Below, piece after piece: positions 46,225-55,355 of a DNA stretch of 64,000 nt. The notes beneath the pieces were generated by a model. The model ran no database searches and was not told the DNA's origin. It saw only the letters and a program-made list of their open reading frames with translations. This DNA is from GH45 sp046704385 (GTDB lineage Bacteria > Bacteroidota > Bacteroidia > Bacteroidales > SZUA-534). Position 1 is the stretch's first letter, and every line of letters begins with the position of its first letter. The stretch is taken from NCBI GenBank assembly GCA_046704385.1, contig JBJKSB010000013.1, forward strand, positions 62,001 to 126,000. The letters are read 5' to 3'. The position numbers and the translations under genes were made by a program.

Positions 46225-47115
46225 AAGGGGGGGGGCCACAATTTACTCGAATACTTCATTGCGAACGAAGTGAAGCAATCTTTTTTATTAAATTATAAAA
46301 AGATTGCTTCGTCGTACTTCCTACCAATGAAATATTATCACAAATTATTGATATTTAATTCATTCTCTTCTTTTGAGACCAAAAGAAGCAAAAGTCTTGC
46401 AAAACTGACGAATTCCGATAATTACTTCAGTATTTCAATTGATCATTAGTATCTCAAGGATGTTAAAGGTTAACCCCTCTTGTATTATTTTGGAACAATT
46501 AGACCATTATCGGCAATTCCACACCCAGTTTTGCGTGCCACCGCACCGGTTAAATTGATCTTTTTACAATCAGTGTAACTGTGGTTTAAAAAAAAAGCTT
46601 AAATATTAAATTACCAGTAGCTATGCGCGGGGGCATCCGAAATAGGAGCGGGATTTTGATAATGGTATCTGGTAGAAATAGTGTAAATGGGTAAAAAGAC
46701 TAATCATCCATGAGGTGCAAACTATTCTTAACTGTACCTAAAACATTATCAAAATTCGGATATTTCGGTAGATTTTTGGTTCTTTTCATCATGGAAAAGA
46801 ACAAGAAAAACATTTTGTCATATCCGCATTATGCCCCAATTTTTTGGGGTGGACCCTCGCAATGACAATCAATCATATAGGTCTTTTAGGGAGTGGGGCT
46901 GTATCAAAATTAATTTTATTGCCACTAATACACAAAAACACCAAAACCCACTAATTTGTATAATGCTAATAACCTGAATTCGAGATAAAGTATCTAACAC
47001 AGAAAGTCAATATGGTGTGGATATTTTATCTCGAACAATCCCAGAAACAATGTCATTCTGAGTACAGCGAAGAATCTTATTATTAGTTGCTCAGTAGTGA
47101 GAGTTATCCTTACTA
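46225..47115. other. 891-bp gap, collection of palindromic repeat remnants
   Basis: No coding ORF is supported. Contents seen: a G9 run (46227-46235), a 77-bp palindromic element (46255-46331), a fragment CTTTTGAGACCAAAAGAAG near 46370, a hairpin GTTCTTTTC/GAAAAGAAC (46779-46802), a CCCCAA/TTGGGG hairpin (46834-46849), a CCTCGCAATGAC end motif (46855-46866) and GTCATTCTGAGTACAGCGAA near 47052. The last two resemble ends of interspersed repeats widespread in Bacteroidota. The region separates the DUF819 gene from the convergent BamA-like gene. Confidence 0.6.
46255..46331. repeat. 77-bp palindromic interspersed element (MITE/REP-like)
   Basis: Outer ends TTCATTG (46255-46261) and CAATGAA (46325-46331) are inverted, as are inner arms GAAGCAATCTTTTT (46272-46285) and AAAAAGATTGCTTC (46297-46310). 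The ATTGCGAACGAAG and GATTGCTTCGTCGT parts resemble a common dispersed bacterial repeat. No transposase is present. Confidence 0.65.
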
Positions 47116-48456
47116 TCAGAATAAAAAGTTCAACCCAATATAAATTCCCATTTTACCATCTTGTTCGTCAAGCGGGAAACCTACATCAGCAGCTATAATA
47201 AAATTCTGGTTCATAGCAATGTGAAGACCTGAACCATAGGTAAAATGCATTTTGTCTGATCCTGTTTTGAAGTAATCTGATTTTGATTCGCCAGCCGGAT
47301 AAGCAATGTTATCTATATTTACATTAAGATCATGTGATTTAAGCACCTGTCCAAAATCTAAATAGGGGTTCAACGCCAGGTAAAAATTCTGATTTATAAA
47401 TTTAAAATGAACAAATTTCCACCGGAGTTCAAGATTTCCGTACACAACCGATTCTCCAACTACCCTGTTCCTGATCATTCCTCTAACCGTTTTTGATCCG
47501 CCAAGGCCATCGGTATTTGAAGTATTTGAAAACGAACTAACCATATATGGGAGGATATAAAAAGGTGCATTACCTGCAATAATTCCCTGGTAACCCACCC
47601 TGTAGGCAAACGACAAATTTTTTGGAATAATGGTGAAATACTGGCGATGCGTCAAAGCTACCTTGGTGAATTTGAAATCGGGGTTAAACGACTGAAAAAT
47701 AACAGCTTCACTCCAGATGCCTTTCATTGGGTTAGGTTCATTATCGCGGCTGTCATATACAACACCAAGTTTAAGATTTGTGAAAAATCCTCCTTTTGCT
47801 TCTTTCGGAGTAATAATGCCCCAGGTAACGTAGTTGTCATAAAGAGTGCTGGTGTCGGGTAACACTTTATCGCCTGATTTGCCCTTGTTAAGTTTATCGA
47901 TATTAACTGTCGAAACCGAAAAGTTCATTAAATTTAATCCTGCAGCCCATTTTACATTTTTAATTCCTGTATTTCCCTGGAAATCGAATTTTGCCCTGAA
48001 AATATTCCGTTGCTGTCTGTAAAACATTCGGGTTTTGTATGCTGCATCTGAATCATCTTCCCATGCTTTATTAAAAACAGACTGGTATCCGTTAAAACCA
48101 TAAAAGTCAAGGGCTTCGTCGGGTAGATACGAAATATCAGTAGTTAATCTTACTTTGGGTATTAAATGCTCTGAATCGTAAAAAAAACGGTAAATACCGC
48201 TTCCTTTGGTGAAGTGGCTGACCTCTGCATAAATAGAATGATAATATGAAGGATAAATTTTTCCATCACCATACTGGAATAAATTTACCAATGCTCCATA
48301 CTGCAACCCTAAATCGGAATTATAGGTTATAGTTGGTAGGGCACCAAAATTCCAGCCTGTTTTAACTTCTTTGTTTTGAATTGTGTCTTGTGCAAAAGCC
48401 GTCGACAGAGCAACAAGAAATACCATACCGGTACATAAAGAATAAATCGATTTCAT
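47116..48456 (-). CDS. BamA/TamA-type outer membrane barrel without POTRA
   Basis: This 446-residue protein has a signal peptide (cleavage near residue 22, AFA). Most of the sequence is a 16-strand-type beta-barrel. The conserved Omp85 segment SKTVRGMIRNRVVGESVVYGNLELRW lies near residues 330-355, and the chain ends in an aromatic (FLF). No POTRA repeats precede the barrel, so this is a surface-antigen (Bac_surface_Ag) type protein, not BamA itself. It may form a pore or help insert or transport an unknown substrate in the outer membrane. Confidence 0.82.
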   Translation of the reverse strand: MKSIYSLCTGMVFLVALSTAFAQDTIQNKEVKTGWNFGALPTITYNSDLGLQYGALVNLFQYGDGKIYPSYYHSIYAEVSHFTKGSGIYRFFYDSEHLIPKVRLTTDISYLPDEALDFYGFNGYQSVFNKAWEDDSDAAYKTRMFYRQQRNIFRAKFDFQGNTGIKNVKWAAGLNLMNFSVSTVNIDKLNKGKSGDKVLPDTSTLYDNYVTWGIITPKEAKGGFFTNLKLGVVYDSRDNEPNPMKGIWSEAVIFQSFNPDFKFTKVALTHRQYFTIIPKNLSFAYRVGYQGIIAGNAPFYILPYMVSSFSNTSNTDGLGGSKTVRGMIRNRVVGESVVYGNLELRWKFVHFKFINQNFYLALNPYLDFGQVLKSHDLNVNIDNIAYPAGESKSDYFKTGSDKMHFTYGSGLHIAMNQNFIIAADVGFPLDEQDGKMGIYIGLNFLF

Positions 48457-48708
48457 ATGAATTGGTTTAAATTTAATGTCGATAATAGCTATTTATCTAT
48501 TTGATTTTAAATATAGGTTATTTTCTCAAAATAATAACAATACATATTTAGTTGCTTATTTTTGAAACGATAATGTGCTGCTATACAATAGCCTTTTTAT
48601 TTAGGTGGTATTACACTCATTATTTAATTTTGGATTATTTTTTATAACTATTAAGTGAGTATGCATATATATTATATATGTAGCTATGATAATTATTTAA
48701 ATTGTAAT

Positions 48709-49953
48709 ATGTTAAGCTTGTTCATTAATATAAAAAAACTAATCCAGGTTGAGAACAACCCTGGCAAATGGGTAGCCGGAAAAGATATGGCAACATTGCC
48801 TGTTATTGAAAATGCATTTTTGCTGGTTGAAGATGGGTTTATTAAAGATTTTGGTAACATGGATAATCTGCCGGTATTTGAAGATGAACCGGAACTCACA
48901 GAATACGACGTAACCGGGCGGATGATCCTGCCTGCATTCTGTGATTCACATACACATATGGTTTATGCAGGGAGTCGTGAGCTTGAATATGTAAATAAAA
49001 TAAAAGGACTGAGTTATGAGGAAATTGCAAAACGTGGGGGGGGGATTCTTAATTCTGCAACCAGGCTTCAGCATGCTACCGAAGATGAATTATATATAAG
49101 TGCACTTGACCGGATTATGGAAATAGCAAAATTTGGAACTGGTGCCGTTGAAATAAAAAGTGGTTATGGATTATCTCTGGAATCGGAACTTAAAATGCTC
49201 AGGGTTATAAAAAAACTTAAGGAAACTACCCCACTGGAAATAAAGTCTACTTTTTTAGGTGCCCATGCCATTCCGCAAATTTATAAGGGTAACCAAAGTG
49301 GATATGTCAATCTGGTTGTTAATGAAATGATACCCCGCGTGGCAGAAGAGAAGCTTGCTGATTTTATTGATGTTTTTTGTGATAAAGGTTTTTTTACTGT
49401 ATCGGAAACAAATAAAATTCTGGAAGCGGGCAATCGGTTTGGATTACGTCCTAAAATTCATGCCAATGAACTTGATTATTCAGGAGGAATACAGGTAGGA
49501 GTGAAAAATAATGCCCTGTCGGTTGATCACCTGGAGTATATTGGCGATGATGAGATTAAGGCTTTGCTGGGATCGGAAACCATGCCAACCGTTTTACCAG
49601 GAGCTGCTTTTTTTCTTAATATGCCTGCTTCGCCGGTTCGCGATATGATTAATGCCGGGCTTCCTGTTGCCCTGGCTTCTGATTATAATCCGGGTTCGTC
49701 ACCATCAGGTAATATGAAATTTATTATGAGCCTGGGATGTATTAACTATAAAATGACTCCTGAGGAAGTAATAAATGCAACTACAATTAATTCAGCCTAT
49801 GCCATGGGAATTGAAAAAACACTTGGATCAATCGCCAAAGGTAAGGTAGCCAATTTTTATATTACGACTCAGATTCCAGGGTATGAGTTTTTGCCTTATG
49901 CCTACACAAGTAACCTGGTCGACCAGGTGTTTATAAATGGTGAACTTATATAA
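48709..49953 (+). CDS. hutI: Imidazolonepropionase
   Basis: The protein has 414 residues from the ATG at 48709; a GTG frame 54 bases upstream encodes an AT-rich leader that does not look like the family. Amidohydrolase-fold zinc ligands are visible in CDSHTHMVYAG and KIHANELDYSG, and the conserved GGGILNSATR loop is at about residue 112. HutI hydrolyses 4-imidazolone-5-propionate to N-formimino-L-glutamate in histidine degradation. The ftcD gene follows 85 bases downstream. A G9 run inside codons 110-112 lies in the conserved loop. HutH and HutU are outside the window. Confidence 0.95.
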   Translation: MLSLFINIKKLIQVENNPGKWVAGKDMATLPVIENAFLLVEDGFIKDFGNMDNLPVFEDEPELTEYDVTGRMILPAFCDSHTHMVYAGSRELEYVNKIKGLSYEEIAKRGGGILNSATRLQHATEDELYISALDRIMEIAKFGTGAVEIKSGYGLSLESELKMLRVIKKLKETTPLEIKSTFLGAHAIPQIYKGNQSGYVNLVVNEMIPRVAEEKLADFIDVFCDKGFFTVSETNKILEAGNRFGLRPKIHANELDYSGGIQVGVKNNALSVDHLEYIGDDEIKALLGSETMPTVLPGAAFFLNMPASPVRDMINAGLPVALASDYNPGSSPSGNMKFIMSLGCINYKMTPEEVINATTINSAYAMGIEKTLGSIAKGKVANFYITTQIPGYEFLPYAYTSNLVDQVFINGELI

Positions 49954-50038
49954 ATATTGTTTTCGGATATCTCCAAATTTTCAAAGAACAATTGTCAAAC
50001 AAATATCAATTTTTTCAGATAATTAATTTATAGAAAAT

Positions 50039-51736
50039 ATGAGCCAGTTAATTGAATGTGTACCCAATTTTAGTGAGGGGAACGATATGTCTGTCATTAA
50101 ACAGATTACCGATGAAATAGAAGCCGTAGAAGGTGTTAAGTTGATTGACGTTGATCCGGGCAAGGCTACTAACCGGACTGTTGTAACAATGGTTGGTACA
50201 CCTGATGAGGTTTGTGAGGCTGCATTCAGGGCCGCAAAAAAGGCAGCAGAGTTAATTGATATGTCAAAACATAAAGGTGCTCACCCAAGGTTTGGGGCTA
50301 CTGATGTTTGTCCCCTGATACCTGTTGCCAATATCAGTATGGAGGAAACCGTGGCTTATGCACAAAAACTGGCTGAAAGAATTGGAACAGAGCTAAACAT
50401 CCCTATTTATTGTTATGAATTTGCGGCAACCGAACCCAAACGGAAGAATCTTGCATCGTGCAGGAGTGGTGAATACGAAGGTTTAAATGAAAAACTTTCA
50501 TCAAATGACTGGAAACCTGATTTTGGTACTTCAACCTTTAATGCTAAGGTGGCTAAAACAGGGGCCACGGCTGTGGGGGCGCGTAATTTCCTTATAGCTT
50601 ATAATGTAAATCTGAATACCACTTCAACCCGACGGGCCAATGCCATTGCCTTTGATGTCAGAGAACGAGGCAGGGTAAAAACTGATCCGGTTACCCGAAA
50701 ACCTATGTTGGATAAAGATGGAAAACACATTTTTGAACCGGGCCTGCTTAAGTCAGTTAAAGCCATTGGTTGGTATATCGAGGAATTTGGTATTGCGCAA
50801 ATTTCCATGAACCTGACCGATCTTAGCATCACACCTCTACATGTGGCATTTGATACGGTTTGTGACAGAGCTAATGCCAGGGGCCTTCGGGTTACCGGAA
50901 GTGAATTGGTTGGTGTGGTTCCATTGGAGGCTATCCTGCAAGCCGGACGATATTTTTTGAGAAAACAACAACGTTCAACCGGTATTTCAGACAACGAACT
51001 GATAAAAATTGCGGTAAAATCGCTTGGGCTTGATGAGCTATATCCTTTCGATCCTGAAAAGAAAATTATAGAATATATATTAGATAAAGAAGCTAAACAG
51101 GGGAAGAAAAAACTCGTTGATTTAAACCTGGTTGGTTTTGCTGATGAAACTGCTTCAGAATCACCTGCACCCGGTGGGGGTACAATATCTGCTTATATGG
51201 GTGCTTTGGGTATTTCTCTTGCCGGAATGGTGGCAAATCTTTCCTCACATAAACGTGGCTGGGACGAACGATGGGAAGAGTTCAGCAACTGGGCTGAAAA
51301 AGCGAAACAGATACAGGTTAAGTTGCTTAAAAAAGTAGATGAAGATACCAATGCCTTTAATAAAATTATGGATGCCTTTGGTTTGCCTAAAAATACAGAG
51401 AAGGAAAAGCAGGAAAGGATGAATGCAATTCAGGAAGCCACCTTGTCTGCCGCAAAAGTCCCCTTGGAAGTTATGGAACTATGTCTTCAATCCATGGAAG
51501 TGATAAAAGCGATGGCTGAAATTGGTAATCCAAATTCAGTAACCGATGCCGGAGTGGGGGCGTTGGCATCAAAAGCCGGTGCATCGGGTGCATTTTTAAA
51601 TGTGAAAATTAATGCCAAAGGATTAATGGATACATCTAAATCAGAGGAATTAATTCAAAATGGTGAAGAGATAATGAAAAGAGTAATTAATTATGAGACG
51701 GATATTTTAAATACAGTTGAAAATAAGATAAAATAA
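50039..51736 (+). CDS. ftcD: Glutamate formimidoyltransferase / formimidoyltetrahydrofolate cyclodeaminase
   Basis: The 565-residue bifunctional protein carries the formiminotransferase half at about residues 1-300 (starting IECVPNFSEGND, with the conserved HPRFGATDVCPLIPV) and the cyclodeaminase half at about 350-565 (SPAPGGGTISAYMGALG). It moves the formimino group from N-formiminoglutamate to tetrahydrofolate, then releases ammonia to give methenyl-THF. This folate-based final step follows HutI in the same operon. The fusion is the form seen in animals and Bacteroidota. Confidence 0.96.
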   Translation: MSQLIECVPNFSEGNDMSVIKQITDEIEAVEGVKLIDVDPGKATNRTVVTMVGTPDEVCEAAFRAAKKAAELIDMSKHKGAHPRFGATDVCPLIPVANISMEETVAYAQKLAERIGTELNIPIYCYEFAATEPKRKNLASCRSGEYEGLNEKLSSNDWKPDFGTSTFNAKVAKTGATAVGARNFLIAYNVNLNTTSTRRANAIAFDVRERGRVKTDPVTRKPMLDKDGKHIFEPGLLKSVKAIGWYIEEFGIAQISMNLTDLSITPLHVAFDTVCDRANARGLRVTGSELVGVVPLEAILQAGRYFLRKQQRSTGISDNELIKIAVKSLGLDELYPFDPEKKIIEYILDKEAKQGKKKLVDLNLVGFADETASESPAPGGGTISAYMGALGISLAGMVANLSSHKRGWDERWEEFSNWAEKAKQIQVKLLKKVDEDTNAFNKIMDAFGLPKNTEKEKQERMNAIQEATLSAAKVPLEVMELCLQSMEVIKAMAEIGNPNSVTDAGVGALASKAGASGAFLNVKINAKGLMDTSKSEELIQNGEEIMKRVINYETDILNTVENKIK

Positions 51737-51748
51737 GTGCGATGTAAG

Positions 51749-51790
51749 TAACAAAAGGGCCTTAAAAAAAATTTGCCCTTTTGTTATTTT
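51749..51790 (+). terminator. Terminator of the hutI-ftcD operon
   Basis: A 12-bp stem, TAACAAAAGGGC (51749-51760) and GCCCTTTTGTTA (51775-51786), is followed by a T run. Confidence 0.85.
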
Positions 51791-52013
51791 GGGCAATATG
51801 CTTTTTAACATTATTATTTTTCTGAAAATTAAAAATCTCACGTAAGTTGTGTATTTCTATTGATTATGAATAGTTTTTCATCGATAAAAAACGATAAAAA
51901 ATTGATGTAATAGCCTATAAACCCTGACTTTTATCATTTAAAAGTTTGCTTCTTTCCATTTTTTTCCTCAATTTAGTGGCTGCATAACAACATTTAACAA
52001 CTATTTATTAACT

Positions 52014-52021
52014 TAAATTTG
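52014..52021 (+). promoter_or_regulatory. Candidate -7 element TAAATTTG
   Basis: Exact TAnnTTTG match, but only seven bases before the susC ATG. It may be fortuitous; a longer leader from further upstream is possible. Confidence 0.3.
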
Positions 52022-52028
52022 TTTATTT

Positions 52029-55000
52029 ATGAAGAAATTTACCATGCTATTTGTATGTCTGGCAATGCTGGGTATTCATTTAGTTAATGCGCAACAAAGG
52101 ACGATTACCGGTAAGGTTACATCTTCTGAAGATGGAAGTTCATTACCCGGTGTATCTGTCGCAGTTAAAGGTACAACTACTGGTACCATTACTAATGTAG
52201 ACGGTGTTTATTCTCTTGAGGTAACAGCTGATGCTCAGGCCTTGGTTTTCTCATTTGTAGGTATGACCACCAAAGAGGAAGCTATTGGTTCACGTAATGT
52301 TATCGACGTAGTTATGGAACCTGAAGTGATTGGTGTAGACGAGGTTGTTGTAACAGCACTTGGAATTTCACGTGAGAAAAAATCGCTGGGATACGCAGTA
52401 CAGGAAGTAAATGGCGATGAAGTAAACACAGCCAAAACTGACAATTTTGTGACTCAGCTGTCTGGACGTGTAGCAGGGGTGCAGGTTAAAAATAACACCA
52501 ACTTTGGTGGTTCAACCAACGTAATAATCAGGGGTAACTCCTCATTAACCCAAAATAACCAGGCGTTATTTGTGGTTGATGGTATACCTGTAGATAACTC
52601 AAACACCAACAACTCAGGTCAGTTAACGGGTCGTAGTGGTTATGACTATGGTAATGCTGCAGCTGATATTAACTCTGCCGACATTGAGTCAATCAGTGTA
52701 CTTAAAGGTGCTGCTGCAACTGCTCTTTACGGATCACGCGCTGCCAACGGGGTTATTTTAATCACTACTAAAAAAGGTAAAAATGCTGCAAAAGGTACTG
52801 CTCCTCAGGTAACCTTAAGTTCAAACGTTACATTTAGTAATGTTGACAAAAGCACTTTACCAACGTATCAAAAAGAGTATGGTGGAGGTTATGGAAAATA
52901 CTACTATAGTGATTCAGACCACCCGGGTTTGGAATATTATGGTGACGTTAATGGTGACGGAGTTATTGATTATACCACACCCTATTACGAAGATGCTTCA
53001 CGTGGTGAGAAATTCGATCCCAGTTTAATGGTAATGCAATGGGATGCTTTATATCCTGCATCACCTAATTATCACAAAGCAACCCCATGGGTGGCTGGTG
53101 CTAATGATCCTACTACTTTCTTTGAAACAGGTGTAGCCAATACTCAAAATATTTCTGTATCAGGTGGTAACGAAACTACTACTTATCGTTTAGGATATAC
53201 TTATTTTGATCAGAAAGGTACCATGCCGAACAGTGATATAACCAAGCATAATGCAATTTTCACAGGTTCACATAAGATTAACGATAAGTTAAAAGTGACT
53301 TCTTCCGCCAACTTTATCAACTCAGATGGTTTAGGTCGTCCTTCAACTGGATATTCTGATAATATTATGTCATCATTCCGTCAATGGTATGAGGTGAACG
53401 TTGATATTCAGGAGCAAAAAGCAATGTATGATAAAACGGGTCAGAATATTACCTGGAACCCCGTTGCATACAATGATCTTGCTCCGGCATACTGGGATAA
53501 CCCTTACTGGGTAAGATACAAAAATTATGAAACGGATAAACGTAATCGTTTTATTGGCTATGCTCAATTGGATTATGACATTACCAGTGATTTAAAATTC
53601 ATGGGTCGTTATGCCATAGATACTTATCAGGAATTACAGGAAGAACGTAAAGCTGTAGGTTCAGGTTCTGGTGAGTTTGGTGTTGGACGTCCTGATGCAA
53701 CTTCAGGTTATAGCCGCTATACTCATGATTTTACTGAAACTAACTTTGACTTAATGTTAAATTATCATAAAAGATTCAGTGAGTCATTCGACTTTACAGG
53801 TTTAGTAGGTTCTAATATGAGGAAAACTACTCATAGTAGTGTTTTTGCTTCAACTAACAACGGATTGGCAATTCCTGGTTTATATGCCTTGGCTAATAGC
53901 CAAATGTCGATGCTTCCTCCATCAGAAAGCGAAACTGTTGCTGCTGTTAATGGTGTATTTGGAAGTATTTCGTTAGGTTTATTAGATACTTATTTTATTG
54001 ACGCTACCTTCCGTAGAGACTATTCTTCAACTTTACCAACTGAAAATAATGCTTATAACTATCCTTCAGTTACTGCAAGTATGTTATTTTCAAACTTACT
54101 GAATATTGACTGGTTATCATTAGGTAAAGTTCGTTTAAACTTTGCTGAGGTTGGTAACAGTGCTCCTGCTTTAAGTGTTAAAGATACTTATATACAAAAC
54201 GCATCGTTTGCAGGTACTACTATTGTTACTGTTCCAAATACTAAGAATAATCCTGAATTAAAGCCTGAACGTCAGCGTGCATTAGAGGCCGGTTTGGAAA
54301 TGAACTTCCTGAAAAACCGTGCTGGTTTCGACTTGGCATTATATAAAAATAATACCTTCGATCAGTTAATGCCGGTATCAATTTCTTATGCAACTGGTTA
54401 TGCATCTAAATGGGTTAATGCCGGTGAGATTGAAAATAAAGGTATTGAGTTAGCATTATTCGGAACTCCTGTTAAAACAAAAGATTTCAGTTGGGATCTC
54501 AACCTGAACTTCTCTAAAAACGAAAATAAAGTTGTTTCACTGTATACTGATGCTAATGGAAACGAAGTTACCAATCTTCAGTTAGCTTCATTGCAAGGTG
54601 GGGTATCAATTAATGCAACTGTAGGTCAACCTTATGGAACTATCCAGGGATCTGATTATGTATATGCTGAAAATGGTGGCAGAATTGTTAGCCAAACAAC
54701 AGGCAGATATCTAAGAACTGGTACCAATGATGTTGTTTTAGGTGATGTTAATCCTGACTGGAACGCTGGTTTAAGAAATACTATCAAATATAAAGATCTT
54801 TCTTTAAGCTTCCTGCTTGACATGCAGCATGGTGGTGATGTTTTCTCACTTGACTTATGGTATGGTATGGGAACAGGTTTATACCAGGAAACTGCAGGTC
54901 CTAACGATCTTGGAAACGAAATGCGCGATCCTATTACTTATGTAAATGATGATCCTGCTCAGGGTTATGCTTCAAACTCTGGTGGTCTTATAAATGATGG

Positions 55001-55343
55001 TGTTGATGAAAATGGAAATCCTAATACTGTTCGTGTAAGCCAGGAAAATTATGGTGCCATTGGTTGGGCTGTTGACCCAAATAAACGTTTCGTTTATGAT
55101 GCCTCATATCTCAAACTAAGAGAATTATCATTAACTTATGATTTACCAAAGAGTTTGGTTGAAAAAATCCATTTTGCTGGTGCTTCACTTAGTATAGTAG
55201 GTTCAAATTTATGGATCATTTCTAAAAATTTACCATACGCTGATCCTGAAGCCAGTCAAAGTTCTGGTAACATTCAGGGATGGCAATCGGGCGTTTTGCC
55301 AGCTACACGTAATGTTGGTGTAACTTTAAATCTTCAATTTTAA
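52029..55343 (+). CDS. SusC/RagA family TonB-linked outer membrane protein
   Basis: This 1104-residue protein has a signal peptide (to about residue 21), then a carboxypeptidase-regulatory-like domain (residues 22-100, starting RTITGKVTSSEDGSSLPGVS). The TonB-dependent plug starts near EVVVTALG and the SusC signature continues through the plug (SVLKGAAATALYGSRAANGVI). A 22-stranded barrel ends at a terminal phenylalanine. With SusD it imports large ligands, typically oligosaccharides or peptides, using TonB energy. It is directly followed by susD (12-base gap). Confidence 0.95.
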   Translation: MKKFTMLFVCLAMLGIHLVNAQQRTITGKVTSSEDGSSLPGVSVAVKGTTTGTITNVDGVYSLEVTADAQALVFSFVGMTTKEEAIGSRNVIDVVMEPEVIGVDEVVVTALGISREKKSLGYAVQEVNGDEVNTAKTDNFVTQLSGRVAGVQVKNNTNFGGSTNVIIRGNSSLTQNNQALFVVDGIPVDNSNTNNSGQLTGRSGYDYGNAAADINSADIESISVLKGAAATALYGSRAANGVILITTKKGKNAAKGTAPQVTLSSNVTFSNVDKSTLPTYQKEYGGGYGKYYYSDSDHPGLEYYGDVNGDGVIDYTTPYYEDASRGEKFDPSLMVMQWDALYPASPNYHKATPWVAGANDPTTFFETGVANTQNISVSGGNETTTYRLGYTYFDQKGTMPNSDITKHNAIFTGSHKINDKLKVTSSANFINSDGLGRPSTGYSDNIMSSFRQWYEVNVDIQEQKAMYDKTGQNITWNPVAYNDLAPAYWDNPYWVRYKNYETDKRNRFIGYAQLDYDITSDLKFMGRYAIDTYQELQEERKAVGSGSGEFGVGRPDATSGYSRYTHDFTETNFDLMLNYHKRFSESFDFTGLVGSNMRKTTHSSVFASTNNGLAIPGLYALANSQMSMLPPSESETVAAVNGVFGSISLGLLDTYFIDATFRRDYSSTLPTENNAYNYPSVTASMLFSNLLNIDWLSLGKVRLNFAEVGNSAPALSVKDTYIQNASFAGTTIVTVPNTKNNPELKPERQRALEAGLEMNFLKNRAGFDLALYKNNTFDQLMPVSISYATGYASKWVNAGEIENKGIELALFGTPVKTKDFSWDLNLNFSKNENKVVSLYTDANGNEVTNLQLASLQGGVSINATVGQPYGTIQGSDYVYAENGGRIVSQTTGRYLRTGTNDVVLGDVNPDWNAGLRNTIKYKDLSLSFLLDMQHGGDVFSLDLWYGMGTGLYQETAGPNDLGNEMRDPITYVNDDPAQGYASNSGGLINDGVDENGNPNTVRVSQENYGAIGWAVDPNKRFVYDASYLKLRELSLTYDLPKSLVEKIHFAGASLSIVGSNLWIISKNLPYADPEASQSSGNIQGWQSGVLPATRNVGVTLNLQF

Positions 55344-55355
55344 TAATAGACAGAT

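Noticed and set aside
48655..48708. Upstream GTG start for hutI
   Set aside because: The extra 18 residues are tyrosine/asparagine-rich and do not resemble the family; ATG at 48709 fits.
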